Shown piece by piece: positions 15,878 through 24,319 of a DNA stretch of 64,000 nt (its first letter is position 1; each line of letters begins with the position of its first letter). Source of the stretch: JASLDZ01 sp965199975 (lineage in GTDB: Bacteria > Pseudomonadota > Alphaproteobacteria > Caulobacterales > Caulobacteraceae); assembly GCA_965199975.1 (NCBI GenBank), contig OZ241340.1, positions 1,240,001 to 1,304,000 on the forward strand, written 5' to 3'. The notes beneath the pieces are model-generated. The model was given only the letters and a program-made list of their open reading frames with translations. It made no database searches and was not told the DNA's origin. Position numbers and translations under genes: made by a program.

Positions 15878-16843
15878 TCAGCCCTCCTTCTGCGCCTGGC
15901 CCAGAAGGGCGCGGGCGATGGCCAGGACCGCGAAGGTGATGACGAAGAGCACGAAGCCCAGCGCGATCAACGCCGAGGTGTGGAGCCCCGGCGCGGCTTC
16001 CGCGAACTCGTTGGCGATGGTCGACGAGATGGTCGAGCCGGCGGAGAAGATGCCGTTGGGATAGTCGTGGGTGTTGCCGATCACGAAGGTGACCGCCATC
16101 GTCTCGCCGAGCGCGCGACCCAGCCCCAGCATCACCGCGCCTATGGCCGAGCGGCGCACGTAGGGCAGCGACACCGAAAGCACGACTTCCAGCGGCGTGG
16201 CCCCGATGCCGTAGGCGCTCTCGCGCACCTTGGTGGGCACCGTCAGGAACAGCTCGCGCAGTGTGGCGGCCATGAACGGCAGGATCATGATGGCCAGGAT
16301 GATCGAGGCGGTGAGGATGCCCGAGCCATTGGGCACGCCGTTGAAGATCTTCTCCCAGATCGAGCCGGAGGGCGCCCAGGTCATCAGCGGGAGCTCGACC
16401 AGGTTCTTGAACATGGGCGCGAAGACGAACAGCCCCCACATGCCGTAGACGATGGAGGGCACGCCCGCGAGCAGCTCGACCGCGATGCTGATCGGCCGGC
16501 GCAAGACCCTCGGGCAGAACTCGGTGACGAACACCGCCACGCCGAAGGCGATCGGCAGCGCGAAGATCAGGCTGAGGAAGGAGGTGATCAGCGTGCCGAC
16601 GATGGGACCCGCACCGCCGTAGATGTCCTGCACCGGGTCCCAGGTCTTGGTGAAGACGAAGTTCAGGCCGAACTTTGCGAAGGCCGGCCAGCCGCCGATC
16701 AGCAGGGCGACCAGCAACCAGCCGATGGCCACCAGCAAGGTGGTGGCGCAGGCGGCGCACACCGCCTGGAAGATCGGATCGAACGCCGCGCCGCGAGGGC
16801 GGGCGAGGCGGGTCGGCGCGGTGGAGACGGCGACGTCGGCCAT
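15878..16843 (-). CDS. pstC: Phosphate ABC transporter permease PstC
   Basis: 321-residue partner permease of PstA. Hydrophobic segments begin near residue 28 (CATTLLVAIGWLLVALLIGG), and the EAA-type loop is RESAYGIGATPLEVVLSV. ATG 16843 (MADVAVSTAP) is chosen; a longer frame upstream runs through the intercistronic hairpin. It is separated from pstS by 91 bases holding a strong stem-loop. Confidence 0.94.
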   Translation of the reverse strand: MADVAVSTAPTRLARPRGAAFDPIFQAVCAACATTLLVAIGWLLVALLIGGWPAFAKFGLNFVFTKTWDPVQDIYGGAGPIVGTLITSFLSLIFALPIAFGVAVFVTEFCPRVLRRPISIAVELLAGVPSIVYGMWGLFVFAPMFKNLVELPLMTWAPSGSIWEKIFNGVPNGSGILTASIILAIMILPFMAATLRELFLTVPTKVRESAYGIGATPLEVVLSVSLPYVRRSAIGAVMLGLGRALGETMAVTFVIGNTHDYPNGIFSAGSTISSTIANEFAEAAPGLHTSALIALGFVLFVITFAVLAIARALLGQAQKEG

Positions 16844-16886
16844 GCGGTCCTGGGCGGAAGAGCTGAAGGCGGGCGGCGGAAACGAC

Positions 16887-16919
16887 GAGGGGCGCGTCCG
16901 GTGACCGGCCGCGCCCCTC
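16887..16919 (-). terminator. Intercistronic stem-loop between pstS and pstC
   Basis: GAGGGGCGCG (16887-16896) and CGCGCCCCTC (16910-16919) make a perfect 10-bp stem, with a further inner CCGGT/ACCGG stem. It sits 15 bases after the pstS stop with only a weak T stretch beyond it. Such a structure can act as a partial terminator or a 3' RNA shield, giving more binding protein than permease. The effect is inferred. Confidence 0.6.
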
Positions 16920-16934
16920 ACAGCTAGGCGAGGC

Positions 16935-17978
16935 TCAGTGGCCGGTGAACACCGGCTTGCCGCCGGCCTTGATCTGCGACCAGGCCGTCTTGCGCACGGT
17001 GTTCTTCACCGAGAGCGGCAGCGGCACGTAGGCCAGGGTGTTGGCCGCCGGGTCGCCGTTGGCGTAGGCCCAGTTGAAGAACTTCAGCACGTCGGCCGCC
17101 GCGCCGCCGTTCTGCTGGTCCTTGTACATCAGGATGAAGGTCGCGCCGGCGATCGGCCAGGTGCGCGCGCCGCCCTGGTCGAGCAGCGAGGGCGCAAAGT
17201 TGTTGGCCGGAGTGAACTGCGCGTGGGCGGCCGCGTCGGCGAAGGCCGGGGCGGTGGGGGCCACGACCTTGCCGTCGTGGTTGATCATGTCGCCGAAGGT
17301 CAGGTTGTTGAGCTTGGCGTAGGCGTACTCGACGTAGCCGATGGAGCCGGTGGTCTGGCGCACGAAGGCGGAGACGCCGTCGTTGCCCTTGCCGCCCTGG
17401 CCGACAGGCCAGTTGACCGCATCGTTGGCGCCGACCTTGGCCTTCCAGTTCCCGGCGACCTGCGACAGGTAGGAGGTGAAGAGGAAGGTGGTGCCCGACC
17501 CGTCCGAGCGATGCACGACGGTGATCGGCAGGCCCGGCAGCTTCACGCCCTTGTTCAGGTTGGCGATGCGCGGATCGTTCCACTTGGTGATCAGGCCCAG
17601 GTAGATGTCGGCGATGACCTGGCCGTTGAAGTGCAGCTGGCCAGGGGCCACGCCCGGAAGGTTCACCACCGGCACGATGCCCACGATCACGGTCGGGAAC
17701 TGCACGAGGCCGTGGCTGGCCAGGTCGCCGGTCGGCAGCGGCTTGTCCGAGGCGCCGAACTCGACGGTCTTGGCATAGATCTGCTTGATGCCGCCGCCCG
17801 AACCGATGGCCTGGTAGTTCAGGCGCGCGTTCGAGACCTTGCCGTACTCTTCGGCCCATTTCTGGTAGACGGGAGCGGGCGCGGTGGCCCCGGCGCCGGA
17901 GATGTCGGCGGCCGTGGCGGCGGATGCGCCCGCCAGCAGGGTCGCCGCCAGGGCGGCGGTGATCGTCTTGGTCAGCAC
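16935..17978 (-). CDS. pstS: Periplasmic phosphate-binding protein
   Basis: 347-residue phosphate-binding component. Signal peptide MLTKTITAALAATLLAGASA then ATAADISGAGATAPAPVYQKW, the classic PstS start. Phosphate-site motifs: YQAIGSGGGIKQI, FGASDKPL and HRSDGSGTTFLFTSYL. First gene of pstSCAB, with a Pho-box candidate ~70 bases upstream (18049-18066), so expression should be induced by phosphate starvation through PhoB. Confidence 0.96.
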   Translation of the reverse strand: MLTKTITAALAATLLAGASAATAADISGAGATAPAPVYQKWAEEYGKVSNARLNYQAIGSGGGIKQIYAKTVEFGASDKPLPTGDLASHGLVQFPTVIVGIVPVVNLPGVAPGQLHFNGQVIADIYLGLITKWNDPRIANLNKGVKLPGLPITVVHRSDGSGTTFLFTSYLSQVAGNWKAKVGANDAVNWPVGQGGKGNDGVSAFVRQTTGSIGYVEYAYAKLNNLTFGDMINHDGKVVAPTAPAFADAAAHAQFTPANNFAPSLLDQGGARTWPIAGATFILMYKDQQNGGAAADVLKFFNWAYANGDPAANTLAYVPLPLSVKNTVRKTAWSQIKAGGKPVFTGH

Positions 17979-18048
17979 GATGAGGCTCCTGATCGCCGGG
18001 CGTCCCCCCAGGAGCGCCCTTGCATGACCGCTTCCTTAACCGCCGCCG

Positions 18049-18066
18049 ATCATGGTTTTGTGACGG
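18049..18066 (-). promoter_or_regulatory. Candidate Pho box upstream of pstS
   Basis: On the minus strand CCGTCACAAAACCATGAT matches the PhoB consensus CTGTCATAAATCTGTCAY at about 13 of 18 positions. It lies ~70 bases before the pstS start and also between pstS and the divergent phospholipase D gene, so it could serve both. Confidence 0.55.
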
Positions 18067-18120
18067 CCGCTGAGCGTCTGTCCTACATCGGCGCGATGGA
18101 ACCGCCGGACGGGCGCAGCA

Positions 18121-19704
18121 TTGCCAAGCTCCCAAGCCCATGGAGACGCCGCTTTGCTGTGCCGCCCCGGCGAGACGGTCTGGCGTCTGGAGCGCGCCCA
18201 CCGGGCATCGCTGATCGTCGACATGGCCGCCTACTTCAAGGCGGCGCGCGAGGCGGTGGAAAAGGCCAGGCGCAGCGTCCACCTGCTCGGCTGGGCCTTC
18301 GATCCCGACACCTTCGTGGAGCCCGACAAGGAGGGGGGCGGCCCCGAGCGCGACGACATCGGCTCGCGGCTCCGGGCGCTCGCCGACGAGCGGCCGGAAC
18401 TCGACATCCGCATCCTGATCTGGAAGTCCGCCTTGCCGATCGCGGCCTCGCAGAACTTCTTCCCGCACCGCGCCAAGGCGTGCTTCTCAGGCTCGCGCGT
18501 CAAGTTCCTGCTGGACGGCAAGGTGCCCTTCGGGGCCTGTCACCACCAGAAGGTGCTGGTGATCGACGACGCTCTGGCCTTCGGCGGCGGTGGCGACATC
18601 GCGCCCGACCGCTGGGACACCACCCAGCACCTCGACGACAACCCTCACCGCCACGATCGCCACGGCGGCTACTTCCGGCCACGCCACGAGGTGATGAGCG
18701 TGTTCGACGGCGCCGCCGCCGTCGCCGCCGGCCAGCTGTTCCGCGACCGTTGGGAGAACGCCACCGGCGAACGCCCGCCCGAGCGCGCGCCGTCGGACCC
18801 GAGCCGCGACGACCTGTGGCCCCACTGCGAGTCCGTCGACTTCCCGAACGGCGTCGATATCGGCATGTCGCGCACCCAGCCCCGCTGGCGCGGCAGGCGC
18901 GAGGTGCGCGAGGTCGAGGCGCTGCACCTCGCCGCCATCGCCGCCGCCCGCCGCTGCATCTACCTGGAGAACCAGTACTTCACCTCGCCCGTGCTGGCCG
19001 AGGCGCTGGCCGCGCGGCTGGCCGAGCCTGACGGGCCGGAGGTGGTGCTCGTCTCCACCCTGCATGCGCCCAGCTATTTCGACCGGCTGACCATGGACCG
19101 CACGCGACTGTCCTTCCTCAAGCGGCTGCAGGACGCCGACGAGGCGGGCCGCGCCGGCGGCGGCAGGTTCCACGCCTTCTCGCCGGTCACCGGGAAGGGC
19201 GTGAGCATCATCGTGCACGCCAAGCTGGCCTTCATCGACGACACGCTGATGCGGGTGGGTTCGGCAAATCTGAATAATCGGTCCATCGGCTTCGACACCG
19301 AGTGCGACTTCTCCTTCGAGGCGCGGGACGGCGAGGCGGGCGCCGATGTGCGCAGCGTGATCGCGCGCCTGCGCAGCGACCTCGTCGCGCACTGGCTGGC
19401 GGTCGAGCCCGCCGCGGTCGACGCGGCGCTTAGCGCGTCCGGCGGGGCGCTCGGCCGGGCCATCGGGGCGATCGAGGCGGGCGGCGCGCGCCGGTTGCGC
19501 GCGCTGCAGCCGCACGATCCAGGCGCGTTCTGGAACCTGGTCGCACGCTACCACCTGGGCGATCCCAGCAGCCCCGGCGACAGCTGGGCCCCGTGGACGC
19601 GGCGCGCCTGCCTCAACCGCAACCTGGCTTCTATGCGGGCCGGGCTGAAGGCCGCCGGCCTTCCCGCGCCTGCGCCGGCCGAGCTGAGCGCCGAGACGGT
19701 CTGA
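18121..19704 (+). CDS. Phospholipase D family protein
   Basis: About 527 residues with the two HKD motifs of the PLD superfamily: HHQKVLVIDDALAFGGGGDI (first site) and HAKLAFIDDTLMRVGSANLN (second site). It would hydrolyse or transfer phosphatidyl groups at the membrane, either as a phospholipase or as a cardiolipin-synthase-like enzyme; a transphosphatidylase is also possible. No signal peptide or strong membrane helix. The start is unclear: no ATG precedes the conserved GETVWRLERAHR block, so a TTG (18121 or 18154) must be used. Divergent from pstS across a Pho box and convergent on an EEP-family gene, a common PLD neighbour. Phosphate-regulated lipid turnover is a reasonable inference. Confidence 0.85.
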   Translation: MPSSQAHGDAALLCRPGETVWRLERAHRASLIVDMAAYFKAAREAVEKARRSVHLLGWAFDPDTFVEPDKEGGGPERDDIGSRLRALADERPELDIRILIWKSALPIAASQNFFPHRAKACFSGSRVKFLLDGKVPFGACHHQKVLVIDDALAFGGGGDIAPDRWDTTQHLDDNPHRHDRHGGYFRPRHEVMSVFDGAAAVAAGQLFRDRWENATGERPPERAPSDPSRDDLWPHCESVDFPNGVDIGMSRTQPRWRGRREVREVEALHLAAIAAARRCIYLENQYFTSPVLAEALAARLAEPDGPEVVLVSTLHAPSYFDRLTMDRTRLSFLKRLQDADEAGRAGGGRFHAFSPVTGKGVSIIVHAKLAFIDDTLMRVGSANLNNRSIGFDTECDFSFEARDGEAGADVRSVIARLRSDLVAHWLAVEPAAVDAALSASGGALGRAIGAIEAGGARRLRALQPHDPGAFWNLVARYHLGDPSSPGDSWAPWTRRACLNRNLASMRAGLKAAGLPAPAPAELSAETV

Positions 19705-19770
19705 CCGCTCAAGTTCGCGCGGGGTGGGCGAGAAAGCAGCCCATCGCCGCCGTCTGCGGCGCGACCCGGA

Positions 19771-20523
19771 TCAGGCGACCTCGAGGTCGGCGACGAGCGG
19801 CAGGTGGTCGGAGGCGGCGCGCGCCAGGCGGCCGTTGGGCGCCCAGACGTCGAGCGCGCGCACGCCCGGCGTTGCGAACAGGTGGTCGATCCGCAGCACC
19901 GGCAGGCGCGCGGGGTAGGTGGGCACGGTCACAGGCGCCAGCCCGAGCTGCAGGTCGCTCAGCGAGGCGCGCAGGCGGCGATAGGCGGCGTAGCGCGTGG
20001 TGGCGTTGAAGTCGCCGAGCAGCAGCGCCGGCCCCACGGCACTCGCCGCGCCCATCCAGTCGTCGCCCAGGAGCGCCGACACCTGCACGCGCTGCTCCAG
20101 CGGCACCAGGCCGAGGTGGGTGGTGATCACCTGCAGCGCCTCGCCCCCCTCCAGCCTCACCTCGCACCAGAGCGCGCCGCGGTCCTCGAGCCCCGGCACG
20201 CGGGGAGGGCGTGGCAGGGGGCCGCTTCTCACCAGCCGCATGGGCCGGCGCGACAGGATGGCGTCGCCGTAGCGCTCCTCGGCCACGCGCACGCGGATCA
20301 GGGCGGAGTTGAAGCTCACCGTCATGCCCAGCCGCTCGGCGATGGCATGCGCCTGGTCGACCCCGCCGGAGCGCGCACGGTTCACGTCCAGCTCCTGCAG
20401 GGCCACGACGTCGGGCGCCTCCCCCGCGATCACGGCGGCCACCCGGTCGACGTCCAGGCGCCGGTCGAGGCCGACGCAGCCATGCACGTTGTAGGTCATC
20501 GCCCGCAGGCGCGCGGCCGCCAC
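19771..20523 (-). CDS. Endonuclease/exonuclease/phosphatase (EEP) family protein
   Basis: 250-residue Mg-dependent hydrolase of the EEP/DNase I fold. Seen: MTYNVHGCVG, metal Glu in VALQELDV, LGDFNATTR, and the terminal ASDHLPLVADL with the catalytic Asp-His. It acts on nucleic acids or on phosphodiester lipids. Cytoplasmic by sequence. It is two bases after the epimerase gene (operon) and converges with the phospholipase D gene. Confidence 0.85.
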   Translation of the reverse strand: MAAARLRAMTYNVHGCVGLDRRLDVDRVAAVIAGEAPDVVALQELDVNRARSGGVDQAHAIAERLGMTVSFNSALIRVRVAEERYGDAILSRRPMRLVRSGPLPRPPRVPGLEDRGALWCEVRLEGGEALQVITTHLGLVPLEQRVQVSALLGDDWMGAASAVGPALLLGDFNATTRYAAYRRLRASLSDLQLGLAPVTVPTYPARLPVLRIDHLFATPGVRALDVWAPNGRLARAASDHLPLVADLEVA

Positions 20524-20525
20524 GC

Positions 20526-21557
20526 TCAGCCGCGCGCGCCGGCGACGAAGCGGTAGCGCGCGCGGCGCAGGTAACGCTCGCCCGGCCGCAGGATCACGCT
20601 GGGAAAGGCCGGCGTGTTGATCGCGTTGGGGAAGTCCTGCGGCTCCAGCGCCACCGCGCCCTGCGGGGTGAAGGGGTGGCCGAGCCCCTGGCCCGAATAC
20701 ACCTGCAGGCCCGGTTGATCGGTGGAGAGCTGCAGCTCCAGCCCCGTCTCGGGCGCGCGCAGCACGGCCGCCGGCGCGCCGCCTCGATCAGGGTCCAGCA
20801 CCCAGGTGAGGTCGAAGCCGCGGGGGATGACAAGCTGCTGGTGCTGCATCGCCAGGCGGTCGCCGATGCGGGCCGGCTGGCGCAGGTCGAACGGCGTGCG
20901 CGCCACCGGCAGCTCTTCGCCGGTGGGAATGAGGCCGGCGCGCACGGGCAGCACGGCGTCCGCGGCGATCTGCAGGGTGTGGTCGAGCACCGGCGTGCGC
21001 GGCCGGCCCGTCAGGTTGAAATAGGGGTGTTGGCTCATCGCCACCGGCGTGGGCCGCTCGGTCCGCGCCTCCCAGGCGATCTCCAGCGTGTGGCCATCGA
21101 GGATGCGAAAGGCCGCGCGCGCCCTCACTTCGCCGGGAAAGCCCTCCTCGCCATCGGGCGAAACGTAGGCGAGCACGGCCCGGTCGGCCGAAGCGTCCTC
21201 GATGCGCCAGAGCCGGCCGCCCCAGCCGACGGCGCCGCCGTGCAGGGTGTTGGGCCCCTGGTTGGCCGTCAGCCGCCACGTCTCGCCGTCGAGCTCGAAC
21301 TGCGCTCCGGCGATGCGGTTGGCGACGCGGCCCAGCAGGCGACCGTGGTAGCTGCGATCCTGCAGCCACCCGTCAAGGTCGTCGTATCCGAGCAGCACCT
21401 GCACCGACGGCCCGCTTGCCACGGGCGCGTGGATCGCCGCCAGGATCGCGCCGAATTCCAGAACGTCGACCTGCAGGCCCCTTTCATGGCCCAGGCGCAC
21501 GCGGCGCACGGGTCGTCCATCGGGCAGCTGGCCATACGGCTCGACGTCGGCGGTCAC
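20526..21557 (-). CDS. galM: Aldose 1-epimerase (galactose mutarotase)
   Basis: 343-residue mutarotase that interconverts alpha and beta aldoses. Family motifs: GRVANRIAGAQFELDG, NQGPNTLHGGAVGWGGRLWR (catalytic His), MSQHPYFNLTG and the catalytic Glu in VALEPQDFPNAIN. GTG 21557 (VTADVEPYG) is chosen because the longer frame upstream to 21698 runs into the lipoprotein gene and is not protein-like. It overlaps no neighbour and is followed after two bases by the EEP gene. Confidence 0.88.
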   Translation of the reverse strand: MTADVEPYGQLPDGRPVRRVRLGHERGLQVDVLEFGAILAAIHAPVASGPSVQVLLGYDDLDGWLQDRSYHGRLLGRVANRIAGAQFELDGETWRLTANQGPNTLHGGAVGWGGRLWRIEDASADRAVLAYVSPDGEEGFPGEVRARAAFRILDGHTLEIAWEARTERPTPVAMSQHPYFNLTGRPRTPVLDHTLQIAADAVLPVRAGLIPTGEELPVARTPFDLRQPARIGDRLAMQHQQLVIPRGFDLTWVLDPDRGGAPAAVLRAPETGLELQLSTDQPGLQVYSGQGLGHPFTPQGAVALEPQDFPNAINTPAFPSVILRPGERYLRRARYRFVAGARG

Positions 21558-21582
21558 CGCTGTCGGCGCGCGCGGCGCCGGT

Positions 21583-21918
21583 TCAGTGGTCGCTGCGCCG
21601 GTCGGCCGCCGCCTGCGCGTGGTCGCCCATGCGATCCACCGCCGCGCCGGCGTTCTGCACCGCGTGACCGGTCGCGACACCGAGCTTGTCGACGCCACGG
21701 TCGATGTCGCGGCCGGCGCGGTCGAGGGCCGGCTTGGCGCGGTCCGCCGCCGTGTCGAGCTGGCGACCGACCGCCGAGGCGGTCTTGTTGAGGCCGTCGG
21801 CCGCCTGGTCGGCCCCGCGCTGGGCGTCGGCGCGGGCGCTCCTGTCGCTGGCGCTGTCGCCGCAGGCGGCCAGCGTGAGGGCGGCGACGGCCACGGCGGT
21901 GAGGGTAAGGGCCTTCAT
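21583..21918 (-). CDS. Small helical lipoprotein
   Basis: 111-residue lipoprotein: signal peptide with lipobox LTLAAC followed by GDS, then a long Ala/Asp/Arg-rich amphipathic helix with heptad-like AADRAKPALDRAGRDIDRGV units and VQNAGAAVDRMGDHAQAAAD. Likely anchored to the outer membrane and periplasmic. No named family. It lies 25 bases upstream of galM on the same strand and divergent from phoR. Confidence 0.75.
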   Translation of the reverse strand: MKALTLTAVAVAALTLAACGDSASDRSARADAQRGADQAADGLNKTASAVGRQLDTAADRAKPALDRAGRDIDRGVDKLGVATGHAVQNAGAAVDRMGDHAQAAADRRSDH

Positions 21919-22053
21919 GGCGTGCTCCTGCAAAGCTTCAGGGGGGAGCGCGGGCGCTGTGGGCATGGTTCCCCGCCGCGGCCGGGTGACTCGCCCACCA
22001 ACGATTGTCATGGACTTGGCGCAAGCTGGCCGGTCTATGAGTCGTCCATCCCC

Positions 22054-23490
22054 ATGCCGCTGAACGCCGCCCCATCTCCGCTCGCTCGCGCGCGAATGGT
22101 CGATCCGGCGGTCAGCGTGGCGTGGCGCGTGGCGGTGGTGGGCGCGGTCGGCGTCGCCGGCGTGGTCGGCGTGGCGCTGGCGCGCCCCGGCGCGTGGGCC
22201 CCCACGTTCGTCGCAATCGCCGCCGTGGTCGTGGCGGCGGTGCTGTTCGGGCGCGGCGCGGCCTTGAAGGCGGCCGCCGAGCCCGCCGCCTCCGCGGTCG
22301 AGGCCGCGAGTGCGCCGCCGTTCCTCGCGGCCGTCGAGGCGCTGCCCGATCCCGTGCTGCTGGTCTCGGCGGGCGAGGTGGACGACCAGGCCGCGCGCCG
22401 CATCGACTACGCCAACGCCGCCGCGCGCGAACTGCTGCGCATCCCGGCCACGGGCGCGCTCCTGGTGGCGGCGGTGCGCCGGCCGGAGGTGCTGGAGGCG
22501 CTGGACGAGAGCCTGTTCGGGCGCGTGCCCGGTCACGCCGCATTCGAGACCGCCACCGGCCCCGACCGCTTTCTCACAGCCTGGGCCTACCCCATCGCCG
22601 CCGAGCCCGGCGACCTGGCGGCCGGCCGCTCGCGCGCCCTCCTCCTGTTCCGCGACGAGACCGAGGCGCGACGGGCGGAGCGCACGCGCGTCGATTTTCT
22701 GGCCAACGCCAGCCACGAGCTGCGCACCCCGCTCGCCTCCCTCGGCGGCTTCATCGAGACGCTGCGCGGCCACGCCCGCGACGATCCCGACGCGCGCGAG
22801 CGCTTCCTGACCATCATGGCCGCCCAGACCGAGCGCATGGGCCGGCTGACCGAGGACCTGCTCCTGCTCAGCCGCGCCGAGCTCAACGAGCACGTCCCTC
22901 CCCAGGGGCGCACCGACCTGGCGCTGATCACCGCCGACGTGGCCGACGCGCTGGCGCCGCTCGCCGCGGAGCGCGACGTGAGGCTGGAGGTCGACCTCCC
23001 CGATCCGGGCGGCGCCGAACTCGTCGGCGACCGCGACCAGCTGCTGCAGGCGGTGCTGAACCTTGTGGCCAACGCCATCAAGTACTCGCCGTCGGGGGCT
23101 GTCGTGGCGGTCTCGCTGACCTCGCATCTTTCGTTCGACGAGACGGCCACCGCTCCCGCCGCCGCAGGGCCGCAGGCGGGAGTGAACCGCGTCACGATCC
23201 TTTCGCCCGAGCGCGATCCGCAGCGTCGATATCTGCGTCTCGCCGTGGCCGACGCCGGGCCCGGCATCCGGCGCGAGCACCTGCCGCGCCTGTCGGAGCG
23301 GTTCTACCGGGTGGAGGGGCAGAAGAGCGGCGAGCGCCAGGGCACGGGGCTCGGGCTCGCCATCGTCAAGCACATCGTCAGCCGCCATCGGGGCGGCTTC
23401 GTCGCCGAGTCGACGCCGGGGGTGGGCTCGCGGTTCCTGATCATCCTTCCGGTCCCGTCGGATCGCGCCGAGCGGCCGGTCGGGGCGTGA
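22054..23490 (+). CDS. phoR: Phosphate regulon sensor kinase PhoR
   Basis: 478-residue membrane histidine kinase. Two N-terminal hydrophobic segments (about 22-43 and 49-66) precede a PAS-like region (80-200). Then come HisKA with FLANASHELRTPLASLGGFI and a Bergerat ATPase domain with NLVANAIKYSPSG, VADAGPGIRREHLPRLSERF and GTGLGLAIVKHIVSRHRGGF. It phosphorylates PhoB when phosphate is low. phoU and phoB follow at 104 and 4 bases. ATG 22054 is chosen; ATG 22096 is possible. A half Pho-like TTGTCAT lies upstream. Confidence 0.92.
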   Translation: MPLNAAPSPLARARMVDPAVSVAWRVAVVGAVGVAGVVGVALARPGAWAPTFVAIAAVVVAAVLFGRGAALKAAAEPAASAVEAASAPPFLAAVEALPDPVLLVSAGEVDDQAARRIDYANAAARELLRIPATGALLVAAVRRPEVLEALDESLFGRVPGHAAFETATGPDRFLTAWAYPIAAEPGDLAAGRSRALLLFRDETEARRAERTRVDFLANASHELRTPLASLGGFIETLRGHARDDPDARERFLTIMAAQTERMGRLTEDLLLLSRAELNEHVPPQGRTDLALITADVADALAPLAAERDVRLEVDLPDPGGAELVGDRDQLLQAVLNLVANAIKYSPSGAVVAVSLTSHLSFDETATAPAAAGPQAGVNRVTILSPERDPQRRYLRLAVADAGPGIRREHLPRLSERFYRVEGQKSGERQGTGLGLAIVKHIVSRHRGGFVAESTPGVGSRFLIILPVPSDRAERPVGA

Positions 23491-23497
23491 GATAAAA

Positions 23498-23515
23498 CCG
23501 TCATGAATCCGTCAC
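23498..23515 (+). promoter_or_regulatory. Pho box upstream of phoU-phoB
   Basis: CCGTCATGAATCCGTCAC matches the consensus CTGTCATAAATCTGTCAC at 15 of 18 positions, with both direct-repeat half-sites intact. It lies eight bases after the phoR stop and ~80 bases before phoU. It embeds a GAATC (GAnTC) methylation site. This implies that phoU-phoB have a PhoB-activated promoter of their own. Confidence 0.8.
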
Positions 23516-23593
23516 GACGGGGGCGTGCATCGGGGGCATAAGCCCGGCGCGCGCCAGAGTTGCGCGACTCACCCTGTCCGCGTCGATTCGATC

Positions 23594-24316
23594 ATGAACG
23601 AACACACCCTCAAGTTCTTCGGCGAGGAGCTGAACCAGCTCAAGGCCGAGGTGGCGCGCATGGGCGGCCTGGCCGAGGCGCAGGTGGCCGACGCCGTGGT
23701 GGCGGTGGCCGAGCGCGACGTGCCGCTGGCGCAGCTCCTGATCGGGCGCGACGCCAGGCTCGACACCATGCAGGCCGACATCGAGAAGAAGGCGATCCGC
23801 ATGATCGCCCTGCGCCAGCCCGTGGCGCAGGATCTGCGCCGCACGGTTGCGGCGCTGAAGATGGCCTGGAGCCTGGAGCGCACCGGCGACCTGGCCAAGA
23901 ACATCGCCAAGCGCGCCCTGGTCATCTCCGAGGCCGAGCCGATCATGCCGCTGACGCGCTCGATCGAGCGCATGGGCAAGATGGTCGTCGGCCGGCTGAA
24001 GATGTCGATCGACGCCTACACCACCGAGGATGTCGACAGCGCCCTGGACGTGTGGAGGGGTGACGGAGACGTTGACGAACAGTACAACTCGCTGTTCCGC
24101 GAACTCCTCACCTACATGATGAGTGATCCGCGGATGATCTCCTCGTGTGCGCATCTCTTGTTCATCGGCAAGAACCTGGAGCGTATCGGCGACCACGCCA
24201 CCAACGTGGCCGAAATCCTCCACTACGAGGTGACCGGTGAGGAGATCACCGGCGATCGCCCCAAGCAGCAGGATGTCGACGGGCGCGACGCCCGCACGCT
24301 CGCGGGCGAGGTCTGA
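23594..24316 (+). CDS. phoU: Phosphate signalling protein PhoU
   Basis: 240-residue all-helical protein with two PhoU repeats. It links the PstSCAB transporter to PhoR and keeps the regulon off when phosphate is plentiful. Metal-binding helix motifs: EKKAIRMIALRQPVAQDLR, LERTGDLAKNIAKR, and in the second repeat LERIGDHATNVAEI. ATG 23594 begins the usual MNEHTLKFF start. Its stop is three bases before phoB. Unlike the reported Caulobacter crescentus order, pstCAB do not separate it from phoR. Confidence 0.95.
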   Translation: MNEHTLKFFGEELNQLKAEVARMGGLAEAQVADAVVAVAERDVPLAQLLIGRDARLDTMQADIEKKAIRMIALRQPVAQDLRRTVAALKMAWSLERTGDLAKNIAKRALVISEAEPIMPLTRSIERMGKMVVGRLKMSIDAYTTEDVDSALDVWRGDGDVDEQYNSLFRELLTYMMSDPRMISSCAHLLFIGKNLERIGDHATNVAEILHYEVTGEEITGDRPKQQDVDGRDARTLAGEV

Positions 24317-24319
24317 CGC

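Noticed and set aside
16938..19031. 697-residue plus-strand open frame opposite pstS and entering the phospholipase D gene
   Set aside because: High-GC shadow frame. The minus-strand pstS is certain and the phospholipase D gene uses another frame.
21583..23388. 601-residue minus-strand frame opposite phoR
   Set aside because: Only its last 111 codons (the lipoprotein) are real; the rest is antisense to phoR.
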